From Chlamydomonas reinhardtii (Eukaryota > Chlorophyta > Chlorophyceae > Chlamydomonadales > Chlamydomonadaceae), in NCBI RefSeq assembly GCF_000002595.2, contig NC_057006.1:4943356-5007355 (forward strand): 64,000 nt of DNA, in the 5' to 3' direction. The position numbers and the translations under genes are program-made. Positions 30,451 to 42,120 of the stretch are shown here, one piece after another. Each line of letters begins with the position of its first letter. Within the stretch, counting starts at the first letter, position 1. Below the pieces are notes generated by a model. It was not told where the DNA came from and searched no databases. It worked only from the letters and a program-made list of their open reading frames with translations.

Positions 30451-31816
30451 GAGGCCAGTGCGGTTAGGAAGAGGGGGGCGAGGGCCCGGATGGGCGGGGC
30501 ACATGGGGATGCACGTGGGGGCGCAGGTGGGGTGATTGGCGCCTTGTGGTGGGGGGCGGAGGGTGGCCGGCCCAGGCTGTGGTGAGCATAAGGAAGAAGC
30601 AGTGGGGATGCCATACAGTGGAAAAGGCGCGTAGGGTGCCAGCTGGGCAGGTGGGGCGCCGGCGCCGGGCGGCTGAGTTGTGAACACGAGGTCACATTGA
30701 TCTAATTCACAGGTGTTGATGTACGCATTGTATAGCAGGACCGTGGAGATGCTAAAAGTAGGCCATGGCAGCGGCGTCAGCTGGCGGCTCGGCGAGTCTG
30801 CAGGGCACTCCGGCGGTCGGCGCCTTTCGCCACGGGTTGTGACTTGTGAGGCTATCGCTACGGTAGTATGTGATGATGTTGCATAACGTGCACAGCCAGG
30901 CCAACCGGCTGTTGGTTGGCTGTGTTTGGACACATGTTGCTTACCTGCACCGCGCTCTGTACGGAGAAACACAGGCGTGTATCAACGGTAATTGCTAGTG
31001 AGTAGTAAGCACGTGCACTTTCTTTGCCTGCTGATTTTGTTTTGCTGCGTAAACGAGTCCTATAGTACATGGAAGGACAAAGCACTTCTGTTTGATTGAG
31101 CCGGCGTATGTCGACCTAGGCCATCATGCTATCAGAGCGCTTTGCAATGCCAGGCAGTCGCATTATGATGGCCGCATTATGCCGGATGCCTTGATACTAG
31201 AGAGGGGGCAGGCCGCCGCAAGTGCACTCAAGAGTGTGCTGCCTGCTGCGTGTGGCCTAGCTGGTCGGCTGATTGAGGGCAGGCTGCTGAGAGGCGCTGC
31301 CGGGCGTGTGCAGTCGGGGGAAAGCAAAGTAAAGGATAAGGGTAGCACAGGTATCACTGTTGTAAGTTCCCTTGAGGTGCTCGCGTGTACTTGTCTGGGG
31401 CGCCGCGGACATATTAACTGGGATCGTGTCTCAGAAGCCCTTCACCTCACACAATGTATATGGTACATCAGGCTGATGTCAAACTGACAGTCTCACACAC
31501 ATGCACGCCGCGCTCAGCGTTCGCAGTCCTCCGCAATTCATACGAATCACTCTAACAATACTGGATGTATCTGGTGCAATCTTAGCCTGCGAATTGCGGA
31601 AACGGAATACGCCAGGAGTGCAGGTTCACACCAGGGGTCAGTGACCATGCAGCAGGCGTCAACCCCGTCTGCCTCGTCGTCGCCACCGCCCCCGCCCCCG
31701 CCCACCCGTGCGAAGCTGCTCCGGCTAGCACCTTGCCTCCGAGCCCTCAGCCCCTCGGCCCAGGCGGGGAGAGGTGCGCGCACGCGGCCACGCGCCTGCA
31801 GCACCGCCTCCCCGCT
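30451..31816. other. Convergent 3' UTR region
   Basis: No supported gene. It is less GC-rich than the surroundings and lies between the stops at 30450 and 31817. A TGTAA at 31361-31365 could end the left gene. The plus-strand frame at 31092-31487 has no splice partner or recognisable content. Confidence 0.45.
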
Positions 31817-34793
31817 TCACGAGTGCTCCGCCCAGGTGCCAAACAAGGTGTCCAGCTCCCCATCCCCAACTCCATCCCCGTCCTCATCCCCGAGTTGCGG
31901 GCCCTGCACGCCGCCTCCTCCTCCGCCTCCTCCTGCTTGCCGCGTCAGCCAGCCTTGGCGCCACTGCGCCGCCCTGCCGCCACCGCCGCCACTGGCGCCT
32001 CCGTCCAGGCCGTCCAGGCCGTCGAGGCCTCCGCCGTCGAGGCCTCCGGGTCGGCCGGCTGTGTTCTGGCTAGGGCGGCCCAGAAGCGCCTGAAGATCAT
32101 CATCACCACCACCACCATCATCATCATCGCTGCCGGGGTCGTCCGCATCGCTCCCACAGCCGGCTAGGCGGCTGCCGGCGAGCAAGCGCGTGCCTTCGCG
32201 TGCCGCGGAGCTATCAGCGAAGAGCCGGAGCTCTAGAGCTTCCGCCGCCTCCATCTCGTCATGGGCCGCCCACCCCACCGCGGTTCCGAGCAGCTGCTGC
32301 GACTGCTTTTGCTGGTGCTGGTGCTGGTGGGTCCCGGGCCGATGGCGACACGCCCGCTGCGCAAGCCAGTCCTGATCCTCATCGCTCCCCACGTCTGATG
32401 TCCTCTCCATCCCAAGAGCCTCCACGCGGTGTCCTGCAAATGCAGAGCCTGAGCCCAGACTGGTTCGTCGCCGTTTGCGTCCACTGCATGACGCGAAGAG
32501 CGCGCGCTCTGCCTCGCCATCACTACTGCCTCCGTCGCCCAACGCACCGGCGCCAGCACCGCCTCCGCCCCCGCCCGCCCCGTCGTCATCGTCGCCAGCG
32601 GGCTCATGCCACAAGCCACCGTCGTCGAGTGGCGATGCAAGCGGCAAGCGTCGCTGCTGCTGCGGCTCCTGATCGGCGTCTGGGTCCTCACAGGCGCTTT
32701 GCAGCCCGCGGCCGCGCACGTGATGCACGTGGTGGTGCTGCCGCCGCGTTGCAGGAAATGCTAGGTCTTCGGCGCTCACAGCGTGCATGCCGGCGCCGAG
32801 CTCAAAGTCGACGTCACACAGCCCCTCGTCCGCCTTCCCAACGCCTCCTCCGTCGTGCTGCTGCTCCTCACTTACTGCTACTGCGGCGGCTGCCGCGAGT
32901 TGCCAGTGGCGGCCGGTCCCTGCGGACGGCTGCGGCTGTGCAGCATCACGGCTGTAGCCGCCAGAGCCAAGGCTGACAGAAGCTGACAGCACAGGCGCCG
33001 CGAAGGTCCGCGGCGGCTGCAGTTGAGGCTGTGGAGCCGCGGGCGGCACATGCAGGCTGCTGCGCCTTTGGCCGCGAGCTGGCTGCTGGCGCGAGGTTGC
33101 CTTTCCGCCGGCGCCGATCGCTCGGCCAACATAGCCTCCACCTCCACCGCCACCTTCACCCCAGCCCAGGCCGCCGCCGCCGCCGCCGCCGCCGCCGCGG
33201 GCAGCGCCTGCTGCTACGGCCGTGAGTCCCGACAGCTCATGCGATGTGGACACCGACCGCGCCAGGCCGGCGCTACCCGTGGTGGTGGACACAGCTGCCA
33301 TGGCGGACCCGCTCAGCAGCTGAGACCCCGCCTCGGAGGCGGCGGCGGCGGTTTGGGCGGCTGCGGCGGCGGCAGGGCCGGCTCTCCTGTCCGCTCGCCC
33401 GGTGCCTGCCTGGCCTGGCCCGTCTGCAGGGGCCGGCGCTGGTGCTCGGCCACAATCATGTGACGATGGCAGCGGCGCTTGCGTCGGAGATTGCTGCTCT
33501 GGCAGTGGCGCCGCCGGTTGCTGCTGCGACGGCTGCTGTTGGCCCTGCTCTGGCTGTTGCTGTTGCTTCTGGTGTTGGGGGTGCTGCAGGCTGACGCCCA
33601 CGTCCTCCGCCACCATGTCCGCCACACGGCGGCGCAGCTGGGCCGTGAGAGCTCGCAGCGGGTCTGGCCTGCTGCTGCCGGCGGGGCTGCGGGCATTAGT
33701 GGGAGCGGGGCCGCCACCGGCGCCGCCGCCGCCGCCGCCACTGCCGCCGCCGCCGGCTGCACCACTGGCTGCGAGCAAGCCACTCCCTGGGATGGCGCCG
33801 GGGCGGGACGTTCCAAAGTCAGGGCCTGCAGCGAAGCAGGCGGCGGCAGCGGCCGCTGCTGTCGCGGCAGCAGCTGCGGCGGCGGTGGCTTGCTGTGGCT
33901 GCAGCTCGGGCGGCGCCTCGGGCGGCTGAGAACCGTTGCCATCAGGATCTGAGTCCGCGTCTAGTTTCCCTCTCCCTGCGGGCTGCTGCGGCGGCAGCTG
34001 TGGCGGCTGCGGCTGTTGCCGCCGAACCGGTAGCGGCTGTGCTGCCGCCGCCGCTGGCGGTGGCTGCGCCGCAGCAGCAGCGCTTGGCTGCGCGGCCGCT
34101 CCGCTGCGGCTGCCGGCAGCGCCAGCAGCCACCGCCAGGCGTACTGGCAGTGTCGTACCGGTCAAGTAGCCGCCCGCCATCCCTGCGGTTACGGCTGCAC
34201 CTGTGCCGGCACCGGCACCCGCATGTGCATCTGCGACGCCACGACCCATTCCGCCGCCCTGCTGGCGGCGCGTGGTGGCGGCACCGGTACCGGCTATCTC
34301 TGGCCCTGCTGGCGCCGCAGCGGCTGCATCTGCTGATTGCCAGGCGGCGCCGGTGTGACACGTGGCGCCCGCCTTGCCCTTCTTGAAGATGCTCAGGGCC
34401 GAGATGAGAGTGCGTTGCCGCAGCGAAGGCTGTAACGGACCCGCCCCCAAGACATCGGGTAGCTTCGGTGGCGCGCCCCTTGACGGCAAGCGCGGCAAAC
34501 TGCGGCCTGTGTATATGCAAAAGAGTCCGTGATTATCAGGCACGATGTGCGAACAACTTGCGAAAGACAGCGTCCCCAGCGCTTTCCAATTGAACCACGG
34601 TTCTTTCGCACGCACCTGCCACGCCCGGCGCATGGCTGCTTCCAGGCTGGCCGAGGGCATTATCTGAGCCCCATAAGTCAGCCTCTTGCTGACCCGTTTG
34701 CGCCGCAGCGTTAGGCGCCGGGGCCCCAGCTCCGCTCGACGTTTCTGCTGCCGCTTTGCCTCGGATGCTATCAAAATACTCCAGCGCGTTCAT
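31817..34793 (-). CDS. Unrecognised 955-residue low-complexity protein, probably nuclear
   Basis: Two exons: 34793-34616 and 34506-31817, joined in phase 1, 2,868 bases. The start gives MNALEYFDSIRGKAAAE; without the intron the frame would carry unlikely sequence, and the donor GTGCGTGCG and the acceptor fit well. After the join comes a conserved-looking stretch, LPSRGAPPKLPDVLGAG, followed by RTLISALSIFKKGKAG. Most of the remainder is Ala, Gly, Gln, Pro and acidic runs typical of disorder. A basic GRKRRRTS resembles a nuclear localisation signal. The C-terminus ends with repeated GLDG and ELDTLFGTWAEHS. The first 120 residues and the last 15 look most constrained. It shares a 241-bp divergent promoter with the ESC gene. 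Confidence 0.75.
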
Positions 34794-35034
34794 ACTTAAA
34801 TACAACTAGCGTTGCATAGTTTAAATGCTCTGTAAGAATACAAAGTAGTCAGATTATTGATTTGTAGCGCGGGAGTTCATCGCCTAGCTGTGTTTAACAT
34901 CCCCGCAGTTGTTTATACGCCTACATAGTGCATATATAATTTCTGTGACTTCATAGGTACGCGCCGTGAACTCCAGGAAAAATTGTCGCGGACAGCCGAG
35001 TGCAGAGCAGGTCGACAGGAGTGGCAGCGCCAAG
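34794..35034. promoter_or_regulatory. Short divergent promoter with a TATA-like box
   Basis: Only 241 bases separate the start codons of two divergent genes. It is noticeably AT-rich for this window. CATATATAAT at 34931-34940 lies about 95 bases before the ESC start and could be its TATA box; no equally clear box is seen toward the left gene. Confidence 0.5.
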
Positions 35035-38000
35035 ATGAACCTTGTGCAGACAAACCTTTTGCATGAAGTGGCGCTGGAGGTGAAAGCGCAAGGCGGGCCG
35101 TCGCAGTTTAAGGCGCATGCGCTTAAGCATTTGGAGCTCCGCACGGTCCTGAAGGTGAGCACCAGCGCCCGCCAGCGTCATAACTGGCTGCTAAAGCATG
35201 AGCAGCAACAAGAACTCGCGGCTTGGCACTGCAGGAGAGCCACGCCTCCCCCATCCTGGACTTGGTCTTCAACTCGGTCACCCCCGGCCACCACAACCTG
35301 TTTGCCTCCATCGGCAAGGACCAGGCGAGTGCACGGGCGAGGCTTGCACAAGGCGGAGGACTACACTCCCAGAGCAGCGGGTGCTGCTGCGCGCCCCTGG
35401 GTAGCGGTGGAGCTGTTTCGGACACAGGCCAGCACGCCGTGTCCTGTTTCATAACCCCTCGCCACCTCAACCCCCCCAGCCTGCCTCTGCGGCTCGGCCC
35501 GCTGTGGCTCACATCACCCGTCCGCTCCCCACCACACCATCACAACGCACATCAGCTCCTTACGCTCCCTCTCCTACATACACAACCAACTCTCCCACGC
35601 AGGTGACCATCTACGATGACGAGCACATGGGCGACTACCTGGGAGTGGTGGTGCATTACGTCAACAGCGCCACACCCCACCACGCCGGAGGGGTGAGCAC
35701 GGCCGGGTCGCTGGGCTCGGAGCCGACCCACATCGGATTGAGCACCTGCGGGGGCTGGGCGGGCTGGGGCATGTGCTGCGGGCGCCACCAGCCGCATACA
35801 GGACTCGCTGGGCATTACGGTAGCAGTCATCGCGTGCTGAGAAACAAACAGCACGCACCATGGCGGTGTCAGCCCTCTTCCCTTGTGCAAGCCTAACACG
35901 CCGAACAAACCACGAGGACAAATGAAATACCCCGCCCCGGCCGCAGGATGTGACCTGCTGCGCCTGGGTGCAGACGGCCGGCATATCCCGACACGAACTG
36001 GGAGACGCGTGCCTGGTGGGTGCGGGCCCGGCCCGGCAGCAACTGGATGTTGGAGTATGGGTTCCACAGCAGCAAACCACCGGGGGATGCAGGCAGTGGG
36101 CTCCGTGCATGTGTTTTCGGACACGGCATTAGCTATGTTCGGCTCCGGTGCCTTGTGTTTAGGCTTTAGGCGTGTTTCCCCCATTCCTGACTTGCCACCC
36201 CCAGGCTGTGTCGGGCCCTGAGGGCGCCATCCAGGTCATCAGCGTGGCGGAGGCCCGGGTGGTGGCGCTGCTCAAGGGTGAGCGACTGGAAGAGCGGGGG
36301 CGGGAGGAAGAGAGCTGGCATGCAGGCTGGGGTGCACAGCCGTGGAGAGGAGCATGAGTCAGGGCGTTGCAGCGCGCATCCGTGCCCCGCGCACGGTACA
36401 CATCAGGCCAGCCGCGAATGCGCCAAATGTGACCATGCGGCCATGTGTGTGGTGGGGGTCCGCTGCGATGTGCAGGCCACTCCTGCGAGGTGACGGAGCT
36501 GCGCGGCTGCGCGGGCGTGCCGGGGCTGCTGCTGTCGCTGGGCTGCGACGGCGGCATGCGGCTGTGGGACGTGGCGGCGGGGGTGTGCCTGGCGGAGCTC
36601 TCCTGCGCCGACATCACCACTGCGGTGAGGCCGGGGCTGGCGCAGGGCTGGAACGGGGCTGGTACGGGCTCGGGGCACGGTTCAAACAGCAATGTAAGAC
36701 GCTCGGGTATGCCGTCACGGCGTCGGACAGTTGGAAACTGTGTGCCCCTACGTCCACACGCTGCCCACTGACTTTGCGACCTTCATCGGGCCCCATCACC
36801 ACCACCACCGCACCATCGTCCCGCAGGAGCTGCACCCCGACGGCAGCTGCATCTACACCGGCCACCGCGGCGGCCGCGTCAGCCGCTGGCCGCTGCAGCT
36901 GCAGCGCGGGGCCGCCGCCCCCGCCGCCGCCGCCTCGCCAACGCCCGGTGCCAGCTGCTTCGGCCCCTCGCCGCGTCTGGCACTGGCGGCGGGCTGCGCC
37001 CCCGCGCCGGCGCCCTTGTCGCTGCCGGCCAACCCGCCGCTGGGCGACTACATCGACTGCATCCGCTGCCTGCCGCGCGGGCGGCTCGGAGTCAAGTCCA
37101 CGGACGGCCGTCTGGCTGCCTTTGAGCTAGCAGCAGGGAGCAGCGGCGCGGGTGCGGAGGCGGAGGCGGGAGCGGCGATGGAAGCCGCGGGCGAGGCGCC
37201 AAGCAGCAGCGGGAGTGGAGAGATGCAGGGCGGGGAGGGCGAGGCGCGACAGGTCCTGTCGCTGCGTGTGCCGGGCACGCACCCGGCCTCGGGGTCGCGG
37301 GGCGGCGTGCAGCGCTGCCGCTTCAGCGCCACACGCGACGGCGCTTTCATTTGCGTGGGTGAGCCGGGGAGGCGAGGGGGGGTAGGGAATAACAGAAGGG
37401 GGTGCATGATAAAGTAGTGGCAGGAGCATGTGTGGTGTGTGCAACGTACGGTGCACACACACCGGCATGAGGGCACAATTACACAGCGGCATGTCACGGT
37501 CGTGCCCCCCGCCTCCTGACATCTCCGGGGTGCTCGTGCCGTTCGCTGACCACTGTCCCGCCCACGCGACGGCCGCCACTGCAGGCAACTCCGCGGGGGA
37601 CGTGTATGTGTACGACGCGGCCAGTGGCGGCCGCGCCGCGCACCACCCCGCGCACAAGGTGGGCGGCCCCGCGCGCGCCGCCGCGCTGTCGGAGGACGGG
37701 CGGCACCTGCTGGTGGTGCGCGGCAACGGCTACATACTCAGGTGCGGGGAATGCGGCGGCGGCGGCGACATGCTGCGTGCAAGCGCAAGCGCTGCGTGCT
37801 GTGTGCATGGTGCATGACTGTCTTAGCCTTAGCCTCGCCTTCCGGCAAGCCACGGTCGCGTATTGGAAAGAGCTGCGGTGAGCACGAGTTGGTGCGCGCC
37901 AGTAACCTTGCGCCTTTTGGCCCGCTGCGGCCGCCGCTCACTCGCCCCGCTGTGCAGGTACGAATACATTCGCAAGCTGGACGCTGCGGCGGCGGAGGCG

Positions 38001-38198
38001 GGGCCCAGCTCGCGCGAGGTCAGCCCCGACCCGCCCGGTGCGGAGGCGGCGGCAGCTGCGGCCGGCGGCGGCGGCGGCAAGCGCGGCGCGGAGGAGGGAG
38101 CGGACGGCGGGCGGCGAGTGAAGGGGCGGGCCGGCGGGGCGGATGCAGAGGACGACGAGCGGGAGGACCCCGAGTGGTCGGGTGGCATGGAGGAGTAG
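35035..38198 (+). CDS. ESC: Polycomb PRC2 WD40 subunit, ESC/EED/FIE homologue
   Basis: Nine exons, all in phase: 35035-35154, 35235-35324 (GC donor), 35603-35692, 35947-36015, 36205-36277, 36476-36624, 36827-37358, 37585-37741 and 37958-38198, giving 506 residues. EED/FIE is the beta-propeller that holds E(z) and reads H3K27me3 in PRC2. The order of family landmarks is right: HASPILDLVFN and LFASIGKDQVTIYD (blade 1), VTCCAWVQ, AIQVISV, LLLSLGCDGGMRLWDV, ELHPDGSCIYTGHRGG, then DYIDCIRCLPRGRLGVKSTD (compare YVDCVRW in EED), and FICVGNSAGDVYVYD near the end. Algal additions are a Pro/Ala insertion after the fourth blade, a Gly/Glu-rich insertion before the penultimate blade, and a charged Gly/Glu tail. 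I weighed LRWD1-type and generic WD40 proteins, but the YIDCIRC and CCAW motifs favour ESC. Confidence 0.84.
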
Positions 38199-38406
38199 AC
38201 GCGCCTGGAGCGTGTGCATGTTGGGGGGGAGGCAGGGGTATGTTTGGGGGAGTGCAGCGGGGCAATCCGGCTGTGCTGGTGGGCGGAGGCTGGAGGGAGT
38301 GCAGTGGCGAGAGCGAGAGCGAGACTTGTCGAGCGAGCAGTCCGGCCCGGTTCCAAGATCCGCGGGAACTTGTCGATGGGCGAGCTTGCCGAGCTGGAAA
38401 CAGCGC

Positions 38407-38411
38407 TGTAA
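38407..38411 (+). promoter_or_regulatory. Candidate poly(A) signal TGTAA for ESC
   Basis: First TGTAA after the ESC stop, 209 bases downstream and only 60 bases before the next gene's start codon. The two same-strand genes are therefore packed very tightly. Confidence 0.5.
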
Positions 38412-38470
38412 AAATTTCCAAATGTTGATGCGTCTGTGTCGGCTGTTCTGCAGCTCGGAAGGGCACCAAA

Positions 38471-41181
38471 ATGGCGGAGGGTAGCAACCTGTTCGATGTG
38501 AGTCACCAGAGCACCGCACGCATGCCGCTGAATTAGATGCACGGTCGATTTAGCTCATCAATGTTATTTACAGCGTATCGCCTCTCCTTTTTGCAGCGGT
38601 TCCGCTTTGGGGGCTCGCTAAAGGGCGCACAGCCGAGCTCGTTCACTCTGTCAGCAAGGCCAGTAGCCGCCGCTCAACCAGCGGACAGCGCTCAAGCAGC
38701 CGGGGCCTCGGGCGCAGGGGCCGCACACGACAGCCGCGGGGCGCCGGCCGTCGACACTGTCACCGGGATGCAGTCGGGTCGGAGAGGCGCGGCAGCGGCA
38801 GCGGCGGCCGAAGAGGACGTCGGTCCTCGCGCGAAGCGCGCTCGTGCGGTCACCGCAGCCGGGCCCTCACCTAGAGGAGCGGTCACCGCTGGTGGTGGTG
38901 CGGATGGCGGCTGGGGCGACGGCACCAACGGCGCCCGAGCCGGAGCTCTGGGTGCCGCGGGCGGCAACAGCGGGCGTCGCGCGGGTGGGCCGCCGGCGTC
39001 ATCTGCGCCATCCACTTCATCCTCCGGAGGGGTGGAGATAATGGACGACAGTGATGACGTCAGCGGCGGGAGCGCGGGCCAGGGCGCGGCCGGGGCCGCG
39101 GCCGCCGCTGACGCTGCAGGCAGCGGCGGCGGTGGCGGCGGCTCCACTCGTGGCCAGCGCACAAGCCTGCAACAGCCACAAGCGGACGCCTCCGCCGCCA
39201 CTAGTGCGGGTGGCCTGCCCCTGGCCTCAGGCTCCACCGGGACTGGGGCCGGCACGCCGCAGGGCGACGGCGGGAACGTCGTGGCCGCTGCCGCAGGCGG
39301 CAGCACACCTCAATCAAAGGCAAAGGCTGGGGGAGGCAGCCGAAGCAAAACGGCCAAATCCGACTCCATACCCTCGCTGGACTCCGCGCCCGGCGTGCCG
39401 GAGAAGCTTGGCGATGACCCGCTTCGACTGGTCATTGTGGGCCACAACCCCAGCGAGCACGCCTGGCGCTCGGGCCACTACTACTCCAACCCCTCCAACC
39501 ACCTGTGGCCGCTGCTGCGCCGCACCGGCATCGCGCCGCCCGACCGCATCCGCGGCCCCCAGGATGACGGCCTCATGCCGGCTGTGGCGGGGGTGGGGTT
39601 CCTGGACGTGGGCTGCGGCGTGCCGGGCACGGACAGGTGTGCGGGCGGGGGTGGCGGGGGCGTGGTTGGTAAGCGGGTGGGGCGGATGGGGGATTGCTGG
39701 ATCTGGGCCCAAGCGATAAGGTTGCAGTAAGGGAGGGATGGTTGGCAGGGAGCAGGAAGCTGCGGGCGGGGACCTGGGGGTACGTGGGGGTACGTGGGTT
39801 CGCCTGCCAGCTGCGATGATGGACGGCGCCGGGCACAGGGCTGGCATGGAGGTGCCGGCGGCGGAAGCGCAAACGGCATGCGTACCAGGCCCATGCCACT
39901 GATGGCGCCGTCCCCAGCCTTAAACCCAATCGTACCGGCCACGACCACCGCGGCCCATGGGTTCGTCCTCCTTGCCGCGGCCCTGTCCTACCCTTCCCGT
40001 GCAGCTCGCGGTTCAAGAGCGAGGTGTTTGAGGGCTGGAGCCGGGGCTTCTACAGCCGCCTGCGCGCGCACATGCGGCGGGCGGCGACCAGCATAGGTGC
40101 GTGCGGGGTCGCCCCGTGTGTGCACACGAGTGGGCCCAGGCGCTGTGCCGGCACACACCTTAGCACACAAGCCCTCTGTCCGGAGGAGGGTGGTGGTGGC
40201 GGTTGCGGGGCGTACAGCGGACCTCTCGTGCTACTCGTGCGACACCTGTACGGCTGCATGACTCTGAGCTGGGGTCTTGACGCTTACTCCGCTGTTGCTG
40301 CCGCTACCGCTGCTGCTCCTGCTCCTGCTGGTGCTAATGGGGCTGCTACCCGCCCCGCCCGCCGCCTGCGCACCCAGGCTGCCGCTGCGGGCTGTGCGGC
40401 GCGCCGCGGCTCGTGGCGTTCACGGGCAAGCGGCAGTACCTGGAGCTGATGAACGTGGGGGCGGGGCCGGCCCGGAACAAGGTCAAGACAGTTGAGGTGC
40501 GGCCGCCTACGTGTGACGGGTGCGGTATGGTGGAATGGTAGTATGAAAGAAAACTCAAACCAACTGTCTCCCCAGCCTTTCGCCTCGCGCTTCTCCCTGA
40601 CCGGGTGCCGCCGCCGCCCCTGCATCCCCCCTTCCCTCACCTCGCCTGCCCTTCTTCACCGCCTGTCCGTCCCTCCGGTCCGCCACTTGCCCTCACGCCT
40701 ACAGTTCGGGCGCCAGGCGGCGCTGCCCCCCGGCTGGCCGCTGCCGCCCTCCACCGAGGTGTGGGTGTGCACCAGCACCTCGGGCGCAGCGCCCATGACT
40801 CGGGAGGCGCGCGAGCAGCCCTACGTGCAGCTGGCGGAGAGGCTGGCGCAGTTGCCCTGGCCGCTGCCCCGGCAGCCCGCGTGTGCGCCTTTGGGGGCGG
40901 CGGTGGCGGCTGGGGTGGCGACTGGGCGGGCGGCTGGGCAGGTGGACGGAGGTGCTGAGGCGGTAGGCGCAGGCGGCGGCGGCGCATCTGCCGACAGGGG
41001 TGCGGGCGATGCGGACAGCGGCGTTATGGCGGCGTCTGGGGAGGGCGAGGCAAGAGGGGGGGCAGCAGGGGTAGGGCCGTTCGCGTCAGAAGCTGCAGAG
41101 GCGAGGGCAGGAGCGGGAGTTGGGGTTGCAGGCGCGGGAGGGGAAGCGGCAGCGGGCGGCGCAGAAGACATGGCGGGCTGA
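38471..41181 (+). CDS. Thymine/mismatch-uracil DNA glycosylase (TDG/MUG family)
   Basis: Removes uracil or thymine (in some members oxidised 5-methylcytosine) from mismatches to start base-excision repair. Five exons in phase: 38471-38497, 38597-39636, 40005-40096, 40378-40496 and 40705-41181, 584 residues. The start ATGGCGGAGG gives MAEGSNLFDRFRFGGSL. Residues about 30-280 are Ala/Gly/Ser-rich and disordered with a basic PRAKRARA. The catalytic domain then follows: LVIVGHNPSEHAWRSGHYY (compare GINPGL; the catalytic Asn is kept), NPSNHLWPLLRRTGI, VGFLDVG, SSRFKSEVFEGW, LVAFTGKRQYLEL, VEFGRQ, and a final TSTSGAAPMTR loop matching the SSSAR/NPSG loop. An unusual CRCGLCG precedes LVAFTGK. The C-terminal 120 residues are Gly/Ala-rich. 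The enzyme family is secure; whether it acts like TDG or MUG cannot be read from sequence. Confidence 0.85.
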
Positions 41182-42120
41182 GAGGCGAGAGGCTGAGGGC
41201 CGCACACGGTGGGTCTGCGGCACACTGTGGCGTTTGCTGCGTGCTATGGGCTCGCCTGCTCCCAGAGTACCGGTACCGGTAACATTGCTTGCGTGGCGCT
41301 GGCGGTTGATGTCCCCCTCCTGCCCATTTCGCATGTTCCACGCTTTGCACGTGCCAACGATTCCGCAGTTGCTTACTCCTTAACACTGCACCAGCACATG
41401 TCAGGCCTGTTTCAGGACCTCCTTGCGTAGCCAGCATTCCAGTACGCGCAGAACATTCGTCTTAAAGGAGGACCAGAAAGTTTGCATGCGAGTCACGAAT
41501 GCAGAGCGTCTCGCCAGTCACCTCTACCCAGTGACCTGTAGTCCTGTACCCAGTACATCGATCACAGACCTAATGACGTAGTACCGATGACATACCTCTA
41601 GCTTCTCCTTTTATTCATGTCCTTATTGTCCTACATCACGAGGTCCTGCGGCTCCGATCAGGCTCGCCGCGCCCTCGCCTCAGCACGTGCCTCTCACAGC
41701 ACATGCGGTGCAGACACCCACACGCACGCAGGCTTTCGTTGTTAGGCAGTGCGCAGCGCCCATAACAGGTGCATGTGTTGCGCGCTCATGCTTCTACCCC
41801 AGATCAGTGAAAACCTCACACCTAATATGCATACGATACACACGCACAAACCCCCACAAACACACACGCACAAACTCCCACCGTCGTTGTTAAGCAACCA
41901 AGCCACATAGCGGTATCGTCCGTCCATCCGCTGCGCTTCAAACGCCTAGGCTGCCGCCGGCATGCCTGCAGTGGCAGCGCGCCCGCCCATCCGATTGAAG
42001 AATCACCCGCATATGCCAATCACCACTCAAGCTGCCCCCAGCTGCAACCCGCACTACCTCACCAGCCCCTACCCCCAGCACCCGCCCTCATCCGCACCCG
42101 GCCTCCTGCCCCAGCCCCGG
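41182..42120. other. Convergent 3' UTR region
   Basis: No gene seen between the glycosylase and armadillo genes. AT content is higher than around it. A short (CA)-rich stretch lies near 41840-41875. I found no clear TGTAA on the plus strand here. Confidence 0.45.

Noticed and set aside
31092-31487. 131-codon plus-strand frame
   Set aside because: No conserved content or splice sites; lies where two 3' UTRs converge.
32200-32976. Plus-strand frames inside 31817-34774
   Set aside because: Antisense shadows of the 2.7-kb exon; Arg/His-rich composition and no splice partners.
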